This document shows positions 8,450 to 16,068 of a DNA stretch of 49,401 nucleotides, piece after piece. The stretch is from Streptomyces albus subsp. albus (GTDB lineage: Bacteria > Actinomycetota > Actinomycetes > Streptomycetales > Streptomycetaceae), in the NCBI RefSeq assembly GCF_000719865.1, contig NZ_JOID01000036.1, positions 1 to 49,401 of the forward strand, in the 5' to 3' direction. The notes below the pieces were generated by a model, which saw nothing but the letters and a program-made list of their open reading frames with translations, searched no databases and was not told the DNA's origin. Made by a program: the position numbers and the translations under genes. Every line of letters begins with the position of its first letter. Position 1 is the first letter of the stretch.

Positions 8450-9874
8450 ATGCGCACAACTCTCACCACCGCGAACAGAGCGGCACGCGGAGCACGCTCC
8501 GCAGGCAGGCACACCACACGCACCACACGGGCCGTACTGGCCGCCGTCACCGCGAGCGCCCTCGCACTCACCGCCGCCGGCTGCGGCGGTGGCGGGGAGG
8601 GCGACGGGAAGGATGGCGAGAGCGGCGGCGAGGGCAAGAGCGCCGTCACCGTCGACCTGCCGAAGCTGAAGGGCGAGAAGCTCCAGGTCGCCGCCGTCTG
8701 GACGGGTGCGGAGCAGAAGAACTTCAAGGCGGTGCTGGACGAGTTCGAGAAGCGGACCGGTGCCGAGGTGTCGTTCGTCCCCACCGGCGACTCCATCTCC
8801 ACCTTCCTCGGTACGAAGATCGAGGGGGGCCAGCCGCCGGACATCGCGCTGCTCCCCCAGGTCGGCGCGCTCAAGCAGTTCGCGGCCCAGGGCAAGCTGA
8901 AGCCGGCCGGCGAGGAGGCGCAGGAGCAGCTGGAGAAGAACTTCTCCCAGGGCTGGCGGGATCTCGGCGCCCACGAGGGCAAGCAGTACGGCGTCTACTT
9001 CAAGGCCGCCAACAAGTCCCTGGTCTGGTACAACACCGCGGCCTTCGAGAACGCGGGCGTGGAGGAGCCGGGCACCTGGGACGAGTTCCTCGACACCGCC
9101 CGCACCGTCTCCGACTCCGGCGTGGCGCCGGTCTCCGTCGGCGGCGCGGACGGCTGGACGCTCACCGACTGGTTCGAGAACGTCTATCTCTCCCAGGCCG
9201 GCCCGGAGAAGTACGACCAGCTCGCCGAACACAAGATCAAGTGGACCGACCCCTCCGTCAAGGAGGCGCTGGAGACCCTCGGTGAGCTGTTCGGCGACAA
9301 GACGCTGATCGCCGGCGGCCCGGGCGGCGCGCTGCAGACGGAGTTCCCGAAGTCCGTCACCCAGACCTTCGCGGGCGGTGACGCGCCGGAGGCCGCCATG
9401 GTCTTCGAGGGCGACTTCGTGGCCGTCAACATCACCTCGGACACCGAGGCGAAGATCGGCACCGACGCCAAGGTCTTCCCGTTCCCGGCCGTGGGGGACG
9501 AATCGCCGGTGGTCAGCGCCGGTGACGTGGCCGTCGCGCTCAAGGACGGCAAGGGACCGCAGGCCCTGCTGACCTTCCTGGCCTCCACGGACGCCGCCGA
9601 GATCTGGGCGAAGGCCGGCGGCTTCATCTCGCCCAACAAGGAACTCGACCTCAAGGCTTACCCGGACGACGTCCAGCGGGACATCGCCAAGGCCCTGATC
9701 GAAGCCGGGGACGACTTCCGCTTCGACATGTCCGACCAGGCGCCGGCCTCCTTCGGCGGCACCAAGGGCGAGGGCGAGTGGAAGGCCCTCCAGGACTTCC
9801 TGAAGAACCCCGACGACGTGGCGGGTGCCCAGAAGCGGCTGGAAGCGGAAGCCGCCAAGGCCTACAAGGACTGA
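8450..9874 (+). CDS. Sugar ABC transporter substrate-binding lipoprotein
   Basis: Extracytoplasmic binding protein of 474 residues that would deliver a sugar to the permeases encoded next. The N-terminus has an Arg/Thr-rich n-region, a hydrophobic core and a lipobox ending LTAAGC, so it should be a lipoprotein. A Gly/Glu/Lys-rich spacer follows, then a family-1 solute-binding fold (AAVWTGAEQKNFKAVLDEFE, PPDIALLPQ, AMVFEGDFVAV). The start ATG has a strong AGGAGAGG 9 nt upstream. The opening WTG...F..VLD..E resembles alpha-glucoside binding proteins of the AglE type; the actual sugar is inference. First gene of a three-gene operon, 16 nt before the first permease start. Confidence 0.93.
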   Translation: MRTTLTTANRAARGARSAGRHTTRTTRAVLAAVTASALALTAAGCGGGGEGDGKDGESGGEGKSAVTVDLPKLKGEKLQVAAVWTGAEQKNFKAVLDEFEKRTGAEVSFVPTGDSISTFLGTKIEGGQPPDIALLPQVGALKQFAAQGKLKPAGEEAQEQLEKNFSQGWRDLGAHEGKQYGVYFKAANKSLVWYNTAAFENAGVEEPGTWDEFLDTARTVSDSGVAPVSVGGADGWTLTDWFENVYLSQAGPEKYDQLAEHKIKWTDPSVKEALETLGELFGDKTLIAGGPGGALQTEFPKSVTQTFAGGDAPEAAMVFEGDFVAVNITSDTEAKIGTDAKVFPFPAVGDESPVVSAGDVAVALKDGKGPQALLTFLASTDAAEIWAKAGGFISPNKELDLKAYPDDVQRDIAKALIEAGDDFRFDMSDQAPASFGGTKGEGEWKALQDFLKNPDDVAGAQKRLEAEAAKAYKD

Positions 9875-9890
9875 CGGGCGGCCGCCACCG

Positions 9891-11255
9891 ATGACGACAG
9901 CGACCGCGGGGGGCGCGGCCACACCCGGCGCCCCGCCCCCCGTCACCAAGAAGCCCGTCACCAAGAAGGGCGTGACCGGCACCCGGGCGTGGATCGCGGC
10001 GTGCTTCCTGCTGCCCGCGCTCGTGCTGCTGGCCGCGCTCGTGGTCTACCCGATCGGGTACTCCGTGGTGCGGAGCTTCTTCGACACGGAGGGCACCGCC
10101 TTCGTCGGCCTGGACAACTACGGCGAGCTGTTCTCCGACCCGGGCACCCGGACCGCGCTCAAGAACAACCTGGTCTGGGTGATCGTCGCCCCGGCCGTCT
10201 CCACGGCGCTCGGCCTGATCTACGCCGTGCTCACGGAACGGGTGCGCTGGGGCACCGCCTTCAAGATGATCGTCTTCATGCCGATGGCGATCTCCATGCT
10301 GGCGGCGGGCATCATCTTCACCCTCGTCTACCAGCAGGACCCGGAGCGCGGGGTCGCCAACGCCGTGTGGACGGGCGTCCACGACACCTTCTCCGAGTCC
10401 TCGGCCTATCCGGGCGCCCGGCCGCGCCCGAACGCGGGGATCGAGAAGACGGCGGGCGGCTCCTTCACCACCGGGGAGACCGTACGGGCCGGTGACCCGG
10501 CCGGCCTGCCGCTCGTCGGCATCCCCCCGGCCGAGGTACCGAAGGACGCGGCCCAGGCCGTGGCCGCGAAGCCGGACGGGGAGCAGGTCACCGGCACCGT
10601 CTGGCTCGACTTCACGCCCGGCGGGGGCGGCGAGGCCGGGGTGATCGACCGGGGCGAGAAGGCCCTGGCCGGGGTGAAGGTCGAGGCGGTCCGGGGCGGC
10701 GAGGTCGTCGCCAGCGCCGAGTCCGGCGAGGACGGGACGTACAGCCTGCCCGCGAGCGCGTCCGGAGCCCAGCTGCGGCTGCCCGGCTCCAACTTCACGG
10801 AGGCGTACAACGGCATCAACTGGCTCGGCCCGAACCTCGTCACCCCCGCCATCATCGGCAGCTACATCTGGATGTGGGCCGGCTTCGCCATGGTCCTCAT
10901 CGGGGCGGGGCTGGCGAGCGTGCCGCGCGAGCTGATGGAGGCGGCGCGGGTGGACGGGGCCAACGAGTGGCAGGTCTTCCGCAAGGTGACGGTGCCGCTG
11001 CTGGCACCGGTGCTGGCGGTGGTGACCGTCACCCTGATGATCAACGTGCTGAAGATCTTCGACCTCGTCTACATCCTGGCGCCGGGGGCCACGCAGAGCG
11101 ACGCCAACGTCCTCGCCCTCCAGCTGTATCTGCTGTCCTTCGGCACCGACGCCGAACAGGGCGTCGGCAGCGCGATCGCCGTGGTCCTGCTGCTGCTGGT
11201 GGTGCCGGTGATGGCCTTCAACATCCGCCGCATGCGAAGGGAGCGACGCCCGTGA
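9891..11255 (+). CDS. Sugar ABC transporter permease (MalF type) with inserted extracytoplasmic domain
   Basis: Inner-membrane permease of 454 residues, pairing with the next gene product to form the channel. TM1 is near 33-58. The cytoplasmic EAA loop reads EAARVDGANEWQVFRKV and contacts the ATPase. Between the third and fourth membrane segments (about residues 152-310) there is an insertion of roughly 150 residues. Its middle (TGTVWLDFTPGG, GVKVEAVRGGEVVASAES, DGTYSLPA) looks like a carboxypeptidase-regulatory or SdrD-B-like beta fold. Usual MalF-type loops here have about 25 residues and run straight to INWLG. The ATG at 9891 is preferred over one at 9825, which would overlap the binding-protein gene. 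The stop overlaps the next start in GTGA. Confidence 0.9.
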   Translation: MTTATAGGAATPGAPPPVTKKPVTKKGVTGTRAWIAACFLLPALVLLAALVVYPIGYSVVRSFFDTEGTAFVGLDNYGELFSDPGTRTALKNNLVWVIVAPAVSTALGLIYAVLTERVRWGTAFKMIVFMPMAISMLAAGIIFTLVYQQDPERGVANAVWTGVHDTFSESSAYPGARPRPNAGIEKTAGGSFTTGETVRAGDPAGLPLVGIPPAEVPKDAAQAVAAKPDGEQVTGTVWLDFTPGGGGEAGVIDRGEKALAGVKVEAVRGGEVVASAESGEDGTYSLPASASGAQLRLPGSNFTEAYNGINWLGPNLVTPAIIGSYIWMWAGFAMVLIGAGLASVPRELMEAARVDGANEWQVFRKVTVPLLAPVLAVVTVTLMINVLKIFDLVYILAPGATQSDANVLALQLYLLSFGTDAEQGVGSAIAVVLLLLVVPVMAFNIRRMRRERRP

Positions 11256-12310
11256 GCGCCTCGACGGACCCGGGCCCCGGGTGCTCGGCGGAGCGGAAGG
11301 GTCCGGGCGGCCCGGGCGGCCCGGGCGCCGGCGACGGCCCGGCGGTGGCGAAGACGGCCGGCGTACCCGGTCAGTCCGGGCCCGCGGACGCGCCCGCTCC
11401 CTCCGGTGCATCCGATCCATCCGCGCCGTCTGCTCCCTCCGCTCCCTCCGGCCCGGGCAAACCCTCGGCCGTCTCCCGCCTGGCGGCCCGTACGAGCGGC
11501 GGCCTCGTCCAGACCGTCCTGCTGCTGATCGCCCTGTTCTGGCTGACGCCGACGATCGGCCTGCTGGTCTCCTCGCTCCGCGAGACCTCGGACATCGCCA
11601 CCAGCGGCTGGTGGACGGTCTTCACCGAGCCCGCGCAGCTCACCGTGGACAACTACGCCAACCTGCTCGGGAACGACGACATCACCACCTCGCTGTGGAC
11701 GACCGTGGCGATCACGGTGCCGTCCACGGTGCTCGTCATCGTCATCGGCGCGCTCGCCGGCTACGCCTTCGCCTGGCTGGACTTCCCGGGCCGCGACTGG
11801 GTGTTCATGGCGGTCGTGGCCCTGCTGGTGGTGCCGGTGCAGGTGGCGCTGATCCCGGTGTCGAAGCTCTTCAACAGCCTGGGGATCTTCCAGACGCTGG
11901 CGGGCGTGGTCTTCTTCCACGTCGCCTTCGGCCTGCCGTTCGCCGTCTTCCTGCTGCGGAACTTCTTCGCGGAGATCCCCCGCGAACTGCTGGAGGCGGC
12001 CCGGCTGGACGGAGCGGGCGAGATCCGGCTGTTCACCCGGGTCGTCCTGCCGCTGGGCGGCCCGGCGATCGCCTCGCTGGGCATCTTCCAGTTCCTCTGG
12101 GTCTGGAACGACATGCTGGTGGCGCTGATCTTCGCGGACCCCGGCTCACCGCCGGTCACCGTGGCGCTCCAGCAGCAGGTACGCCAGTTCGGCAACAACA
12201 TCGACGTCCTGGCGTCGGGCGCCTTCGTCTCGATGGTGATCCCCCTGGCGGTCTTCTTCGCCTTCCAACGCCAGTTCGTCAACGGGGTAATGGCGGGCGC
12301 CGTCAAATAA
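11252..12310 (+). CDS. Sugar ABC transporter permease (MalG type)
   Basis: Second permease subunit, 352 residues. It begins with a low-complexity Gly/Ala/Pro/Ser stretch of about 75 residues with repeated PSAPSAPS, unusual for MalG proteins, and then the first membrane segment (LVQTVLLLIALFWLTPTIGL). The ATPase-contact loop is EAARLDGAGEIRLFTRVVLP and the following WVWNDMLVALIF is typical of MalG. The GTG start overlaps the stop of the upstream permease by 4 bp, so the two are translationally coupled. No ATP-binding gene follows; in streptomycetes several sugar importers share the MsiK ATPase, which probably serves here as well. Confidence 0.92.
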   Translation: MSASTDPGPGCSAERKGPGGPGGPGAGDGPAVAKTAGVPGQSGPADAPAPSGASDPSAPSAPSAPSGPGKPSAVSRLAARTSGGLVQTVLLLIALFWLTPTIGLLVSSLRETSDIATSGWWTVFTEPAQLTVDNYANLLGNDDITTSLWTTVAITVPSTVLVIVIGALAGYAFAWLDFPGRDWVFMAVVALLVVPVQVALIPVSKLFNSLGIFQTLAGVVFFHVAFGLPFAVFLLRNFFAEIPRELLEAARLDGAGEIRLFTRVVLPLGGPAIASLGIFQFLWVWNDMLVALIFADPGSPPVTVALQQQVRQFGNNIDVLASGAFVSMVIPLAVFFAFQRQFVNGVMAGAVK

Positions 12311-12357
12311 CGACGCCGCGCGGGCCGGAAACGCCCCGCACACTCCGCGCTCCGTGC

Positions 12358-12396
12358 GCCGCAGTGGGCACCGGTCGCTCCGGTGCCCACTGCGGC
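12358..12396. terminator. Bidirectional terminator between the importer operon and the ydcF-like gene
   Basis: A perfect 17-bp inverted repeat: GCCGCAGTGGGCACCGG (12358-12374) and its complement (12380-12396) around a TCGCT loop. It lies between convergent genes, 48 bp after the permease stop and 33 bp from the ydcF-like stop, so it can end transcription from both sides. Confidence 0.8.
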
Positions 12397-12428
12397 AGCG
12401 AGCCGGCAGGCCCTGCCGCGGTGGGAAC

Positions 12429-13094
12429 TCAGCGGATGAGGCGGCCGGTGAACCCGTCGCGGACGAGGGACTCGAAAGCCGCACGCACGTCCTCCGGGAC
12501 CTCCTGTTCGATGGCGAAGCCGAGCCGCGGATACTCCATCACTCGCTGGAGGTCACCGACGAGTTGGTCGATGACGAGTTTCTCGTCGCCGATGCTCTTC
12601 AGGTAGTCGTCGAACCCCAGTGGCGCCGATGCGCAGATCACCTCAGCCTCCGGCCACAACTTGCGCGCGGTGGCGAAGGCGCGCCGCTCCATGTACGGCA
12701 CGGAAATCAGCATCGCGCTCTTCACCGTGATCCCGGCATCGGCCAGGGCCTCACGGGAGTAAGTGATGTTCTGGCCGGTGTTGCGGGCCTTGGGCTCCAC
12801 CAGGATCGCCTCGTCGGGAACGCCGAGTTCAACAGCGCGCTCCCGGAAGTGGACGGCTTCGCCCCGGGGGAACCTCTCCGGGGCGGTGGCATTGCGTCCG
12901 CCGGTGAAGACCAGGGCCGGGAAGAGCCCGGCGTGATATAGGCGGGCGCAGTACGCGGGTACACCGATGTCGTGGCTGCCCAGCCCGATCGCGGCATCGA
13001 CCGGCCGGACCTCATGACGCATCTGGTGGTAGTCCCAGAGCAGTTCGGCCCGCTGCCGCTGGTGTTCGGCGAGGACCCGCTGGCTGTCCGTCAC
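12429..13094 (-). CDS. YdcF/DUF218 family protein
   Basis: Soluble protein of 221 residues with the DUF218 (YdcF/SanA-like) Rossmann-type fold. Visible signatures are AAIGLGSHD near the N-terminus, LVFTGGRNA, EAILVEPKARNTGQNITYS (the family usually has an E-x-x-S/A-x-x-T-x-x-N pattern here) and a late SVPYMERRAFAT. E. coli YdcF is reported to bind S-adenosylmethionine; the function of this branch is unknown. There is no membrane segment, unlike the longer SanA/ElyC members. GTG start at 13094 with GGGAG 9 nt ahead; it overlaps the ASCH stop by 4 bp, so it is coupled to the ASCH gene. Last gene of the islet's minus-strand operon. Confidence 0.88.
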   Translation of the reverse strand: MTDSQRVLAEHQRQRAELLWDYHQMRHEVRPVDAAIGLGSHDIGVPAYCARLYHAGLFPALVFTGGRNATAPERFPRGEAVHFRERAVELGVPDEAILVEPKARNTGQNITYSREALADAGITVKSAMLISVPYMERRAFATARKLWPEAEVICASAPLGFDDYLKSIGDEKLVIDQLVGDLQRVMEYPRLGFAIEQEVPEDVRAAFESLVRDGFTGRLIR

Positions 13095-13528
13095 GCCGCG
13101 TCTCCCTGGTCACCGTCGCCGGAGGCGGTCCGGCCCTGCCCCTTCCCGTGAGGGGTGAGCCCCGGCTCACCTCCCGCCCGGGTGAGGTCGAGGTGGAGGG
13201 CGAAGACGCCGAGGGCTTCCTTCTCGGGCGGGTAGATGTCGCGGATCGCGGCGACAAGCTCGGCATGCGACATGTCGGGCCCGCCGATCTCGGTCGGGTT
13301 CTCGGCAGCCAGCATCGCGGCGAACGAGTCGTACGCGTTCACCGCGGTGACGCGAGTCGTCAGTACCCGGTCCGCGCACGTGATCCGCAGCAGGTCCCCG
13401 GCGGTGATCCTGCGGATCTTGGGATAGCCGACGCGGACCTCGACGGTCTTGGCGCCGGACGCGATGAGGTCGAAGTACGGCTCTCGCATGGTGAGGGAGT
13501 GCTCGGCAGGCTGCTGCGGACCGGTCAC
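13091..13528 (-). CDS. ASCH domain protein
   Basis: Small soluble protein of 145 residues. The ASCH (PUA-related) domain covers most of it: SLTMREPYFDLIASGAKTVE, VRVGYPKIRRITAGDLLRI, VTAVNAYDSFAAMLAAE and a final IYPPEKEALGVFALHLD. ASCH domains are thought to bind RNA or modified nucleotides, and one E. coli member (YqfB) is an amidohydrolase acting on N4-acetylcytidine; the activity here is unknown. The last 30 residues are a Gly/Asp-rich tail. GTG start with a perfect AAGGAGG six bases upstream. It overlaps both neighbours by 4 bp, so it is translated together with the XRE regulator and the YdcF-like protein, suggesting one shared function. Confidence 0.88.
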   Translation of the reverse strand: MTGPQQPAEHSLTMREPYFDLIASGAKTVEVRVGYPKIRRITAGDLLRITCADRVLTTRVTAVNAYDSFAAMLAAENPTEIGGPDMSHAELVAAIRDIYPPEKEALGVFALHLDLTRAGGEPGLTPHGKGQGRTASGDGDQGDAA

Positions 13529-15123
13529 GTGGTGCCTCCTTCGGGTTCGTGTCCCAGGGCTGTGGACACGTCCGGGCGGGCGGCCGCGTCGGCTGCGGCC
13601 AGCCTTTCGCGCAAAGCCTCTACGGCCTCCCGGCGGGGATAGCGGCGGGTCAGGAAGCTGGCCAGGTCACCGGCCCGGTGACGAACGGAGTCGACGACGC
13701 GCGCGGAGTCGAGGGCTTGGTGACCGAGAGCGACGGCGTCGTCGGGATCGCCGAGGAGGGCATGGGCGAGAGCCAGGTCGATGCGGGCGATGGCTTCGCG
13801 GCTGGGGGACCGGGCGGCCGCAGGGGCCGCTTCGTAGGTCGCGAGAGCCCGTTCAGCATGGTGCCGGGCCTTCTCGGCCTGCCGGAGCCAGATGAACGAG
13901 GTCGCCGAATAGGAGGTCAGCGCATAGTCCGCCAGGGGCAGTACGTCCAGGCCGAAGCGGCGGGGCGACCGCGGCGGCAGGGTGCCGTAGGCCTCCCCGG
14001 CTGCTCGGAAGGCGGCGGTGCAGCCCTCCGCGTCACCGTCGGCGGCGGCAGCGCGCGCAACTTGGGCATGCAGCCGCACGGTCAGCGGATGGTCTCCCGG
14101 TGCTTCGCTGAGGCCCTTGAGGGCCGCGTCACGCGCCTGTCCGGGCCGCTGTTCGTACAAGCTGATGGAGGCTGCGGCGTCCATCGCCCACGCGCACAGC
14201 CGGCCGTGACCGGCCTGCTGTCCGTGGACGAACGCGTCGGTGGCGAAGGCCAGACCGGTGCGGGCGTCCCCGAGATCGTGGGCGAGCCAGGCCAGGAGTT
14301 CGGACAGCCAGCCGGCGAACGTCAGCAGCTCACCTTTCTGCCGGTGCGTGTGCCGGCCTGCGAGGAGGGCACCCACCTTGCGCCGGTAGTCCATCACCGC
14401 GTCGAAGACCGCCCTGGGCGGCTTCAGTGAGTACGCGCGGTTGAACTCGGTGACCGCGAGGTCAAGGTGGTTCAGGGTCCCCGAGCCGAGCGAGGTGGCC
14501 TCGGCCTGCCGGGTGAACTCCATGGCTTCGGCAGCGGCCTGTTCGAGGATCTTGGCTGTGGTGGCCGGCGAGGCCATGGCCAGGCCGGCGAGTTTCACCG
14601 CGTCGCGACGCTTCGTTGCCTCCACCTCCGTGAAGGTCCGCGAGTCTGCGCCCGCTTGGGCTGCTTCCCTTTCGGAGAGTGTTCCATCCGGGCCCTGTCT
14701 CCTCCAGAGCGGACTGGGTCCGTCCGCCACAGGTGCGGGCGAGTAGTCGTGGGCGAAGCCCAATTCGACCGGTCCGGTGGCGAACAGGCGGCACAGCAGA
14801 TCCTGGTACTCCGGGCTGGGCAGTCGGCCGGCCTCCCAGTCCTTCCAGGAACGCTCGGAAAGGCCCACCTTGGCCAAGCGCTCGCTCTCAACGAGCTGGT
14901 GGGCAGCGGCGACGGCCTGAGCAACCGTCCAGCCCATGGCCAAGCGGCGGCATTTGAGGCGGCGGTGACCGCAATGGGCCTCAATCTCGACGGCTATCAG
15001 CGCGGCCAGGGCCTGCGGCACAGGATCGGGGGACCCGGCCCGGCCCAGGGCCCGCTCGCGCAGTGATCTGCCGCACGACACGTCGTGGACCGCTTTGGGC
15101 TGCTCCTTCACCTGGCTTCTCAC
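13525..15123 (-). CDS. XRE-type regulator with TPR-like C-terminal domain
   Basis: Predicted DNA-binding regulator of 532 residues. The N-terminal 110 residues hold an actinobacterial XRE-type region ending in SERSWKDWEAGRLPSPEYQD, the usual W-E-x-G-R-x-P-S-P-x-Y signature. From about residue 190 it is all-helical with Ala-rich pairs typical of TPR repeats, as in actinobacterial regulators whose C-terminus senses a partner or ligand. The GTG at 15123 is chosen because GGGGGAG lies 7 nt upstream; GTG at 15111 is an alternative. Its stop overlaps the ASCH start (GTGA). It is divergent from the anti-sigma-like ATPase gene across 330 bp. It probably controls this operon; target unknown. Confidence 0.85.
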   Translation of the reverse strand: MRSQVKEQPKAVHDVSCGRSLRERALGRAGSPDPVPQALAALIAVEIEAHCGHRRLKCRRLAMGWTVAQAVAAAHQLVESERLAKVGLSERSWKDWEAGRLPSPEYQDLLCRLFATGPVELGFAHDYSPAPVADGPSPLWRRQGPDGTLSEREAAQAGADSRTFTEVEATKRRDAVKLAGLAMASPATTAKILEQAAAEAMEFTRQAEATSLGSGTLNHLDLAVTEFNRAYSLKPPRAVFDAVMDYRRKVGALLAGRHTHRQKGELLTFAGWLSELLAWLAHDLGDARTGLAFATDAFVHGQQAGHGRLCAWAMDAAASISLYEQRPGQARDAALKGLSEAPGDHPLTVRLHAQVARAAAADGDAEGCTAAFRAAGEAYGTLPPRSPRRFGLDVLPLADYALTSYSATSFIWLRQAEKARHHAERALATYEAAPAAARSPSREAIARIDLALAHALLGDPDDAVALGHQALDSARVVDSVRHRAGDLASFLTRRYPRREAVEALRERLAAADAAARPDVSTALGHEPEGGTT

Positions 15124-15452
15124 CGGTCGACTCCCCCACGGGCACAAGGGCGACGCCGGACCGCGCCGCCTCTGATGACCAACGAGTTCGTGCCTGCCCC
15201 GGCACGCCATCAGACCTGTCCGCTGTGGGCGGACCGGCCGCCCACTGAGGGCGATGAACCCGCCCATGAAGGGCGGGCACCTGTCACTACCTGCGGCAAC
15301 GCAGGCGGATCACTCTTGATCCCGGTCGTCGGATCCGGCTGGAGGCACCACCTGCCCCTGCTCCGCTGCTGAGGCACATCCCTGCCACCGGCCCGACCGG
15401 CACCGGCCGAGCCTGCCTTCAGCAGGGCCTTGACACCGAAAGCGAGACCGGC
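15124..15452. other. Divergent promoter region of the XRE islet
   Basis: About 330 bp between the XRE regulator and the ATP-binding protein, read outward in both directions. It contains the inverted repeat CCCGCCC-ATGAA-GGGCGGG (15259-15277) and no convincing gene. A TTGACA at 15430-15435 is too close to the next ATG to be a normal -35 box for it. Confidence 0.45.
15259..15277. promoter_or_regulatory. Inverted repeat in the XRE islet divergent region
   Basis: Perfect 7-bp arms CCCGCCC and GGGCGGG around ATGAA, 19 bp in total, about 140 bp upstream of the XRE start and 175 bp upstream of the ATP-binding protein. It could be the XRE operator or a hairpin; function is inferred from position only. 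Confidence 0.3.
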
Positions 15453-15944
15453 ATGTCCGAACTGATGACGCAGAAGTACTTCGACGCCAGGCCCCGATCT
15501 GTGAGCCTGGCACGAAAGTTCACCACCGCCACCCTGGCTTCCTGGGGGCTGGACGGGCTCACGGACGATGTCCGGCTTTGTGTTTCCGAGCTGGCCACCA
15601 ACGCGCTCGTGCACGGGACCGAGCCGGGACGCGGCTTCCTCGTCAAGCTGGCCCACGATGACACTGTCCTGCGCCTGGAGGTGCACGACAGCCGCAGTCT
15701 TCGACGCGACAGCCACCGGCCGCGCGTCCACGACCCGGACCCGGCGGATGCGTCCGGTCGCGGTCTGCTGCTCGTCCAGCTGCTCGCCGACGCGTGGGGA
15801 GTCGAGAGCCGCCAGCCGTTCGGCAAGATCGTCTGGTCTCGGTTCAAGGCCGTCGCCGCCACCCGAGAAGCAGCATGCTCGCCGTCGCAGCCCGCGTACC
15901 ATCCGTTCACATCCCTTCCCCGCGCGGTCCGCACTGACCCATGA
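15453..15944 (+). CDS. RsbW-like ATP-binding protein (HATPase_c fold)
   Basis: Small soluble protein of 163 residues with the GHKL ATPase fold used by anti-sigma kinases of the RsbW/SpoIIAB type. The N box is ELATNALVHG (46-55), the G1 region is LEVHDSRS (75-82) and the G2 region GRGLLLVQLLADAWG (102-116). The last 35 residues are not conserved. Streptomycetes carry dozens of such proteins, many unlinked to a sigma factor and several paired with XRE regulators. Here it is divergent from the XRE-ASCH-YdcF operon. ATG at 15465 is an alternative start. Whether it phosphorylates an anti-anti-sigma factor cannot be told from sequence. Confidence 0.88.
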   Translation: MSELMTQKYFDARPRSVSLARKFTTATLASWGLDGLTDDVRLCVSELATNALVHGTEPGRGFLVKLAHDDTVLRLEVHDSRSLRRDSHRPRVHDPDPADASGRGLLLVQLLADAWGVESRQPFGKIVWSRFKAVAATREAACSPSQPAYHPFTSLPRAVRTDP

Positions 15945-16055
15945 AGGGGCGACGGTCCGGAACGCGCGCTCGGACGGCCCGGCGGCAGGCCACCACCGGC
16001 CGCGCCCGGGGTGGGTCCGGGCCGGGCTTGGGCCGGGATCCGCCGTCGCGGCGGA

Positions 16056-16061
16056 TAGGTT
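16056..16061 (+). promoter_or_regulatory. -10 box placed for a leaderless transcript of the GT2 gene
   Basis: TAGGTT ends 7 nt before the ATG of the GT2 gene, the usual distance from a -10 box to the transcription start, so the mRNA may begin at the start codon. No strong Shine-Dalgarno sequence is present apart from the same bases. Confidence 0.4.
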
Positions 16062-16068
16062 TGTCCGC

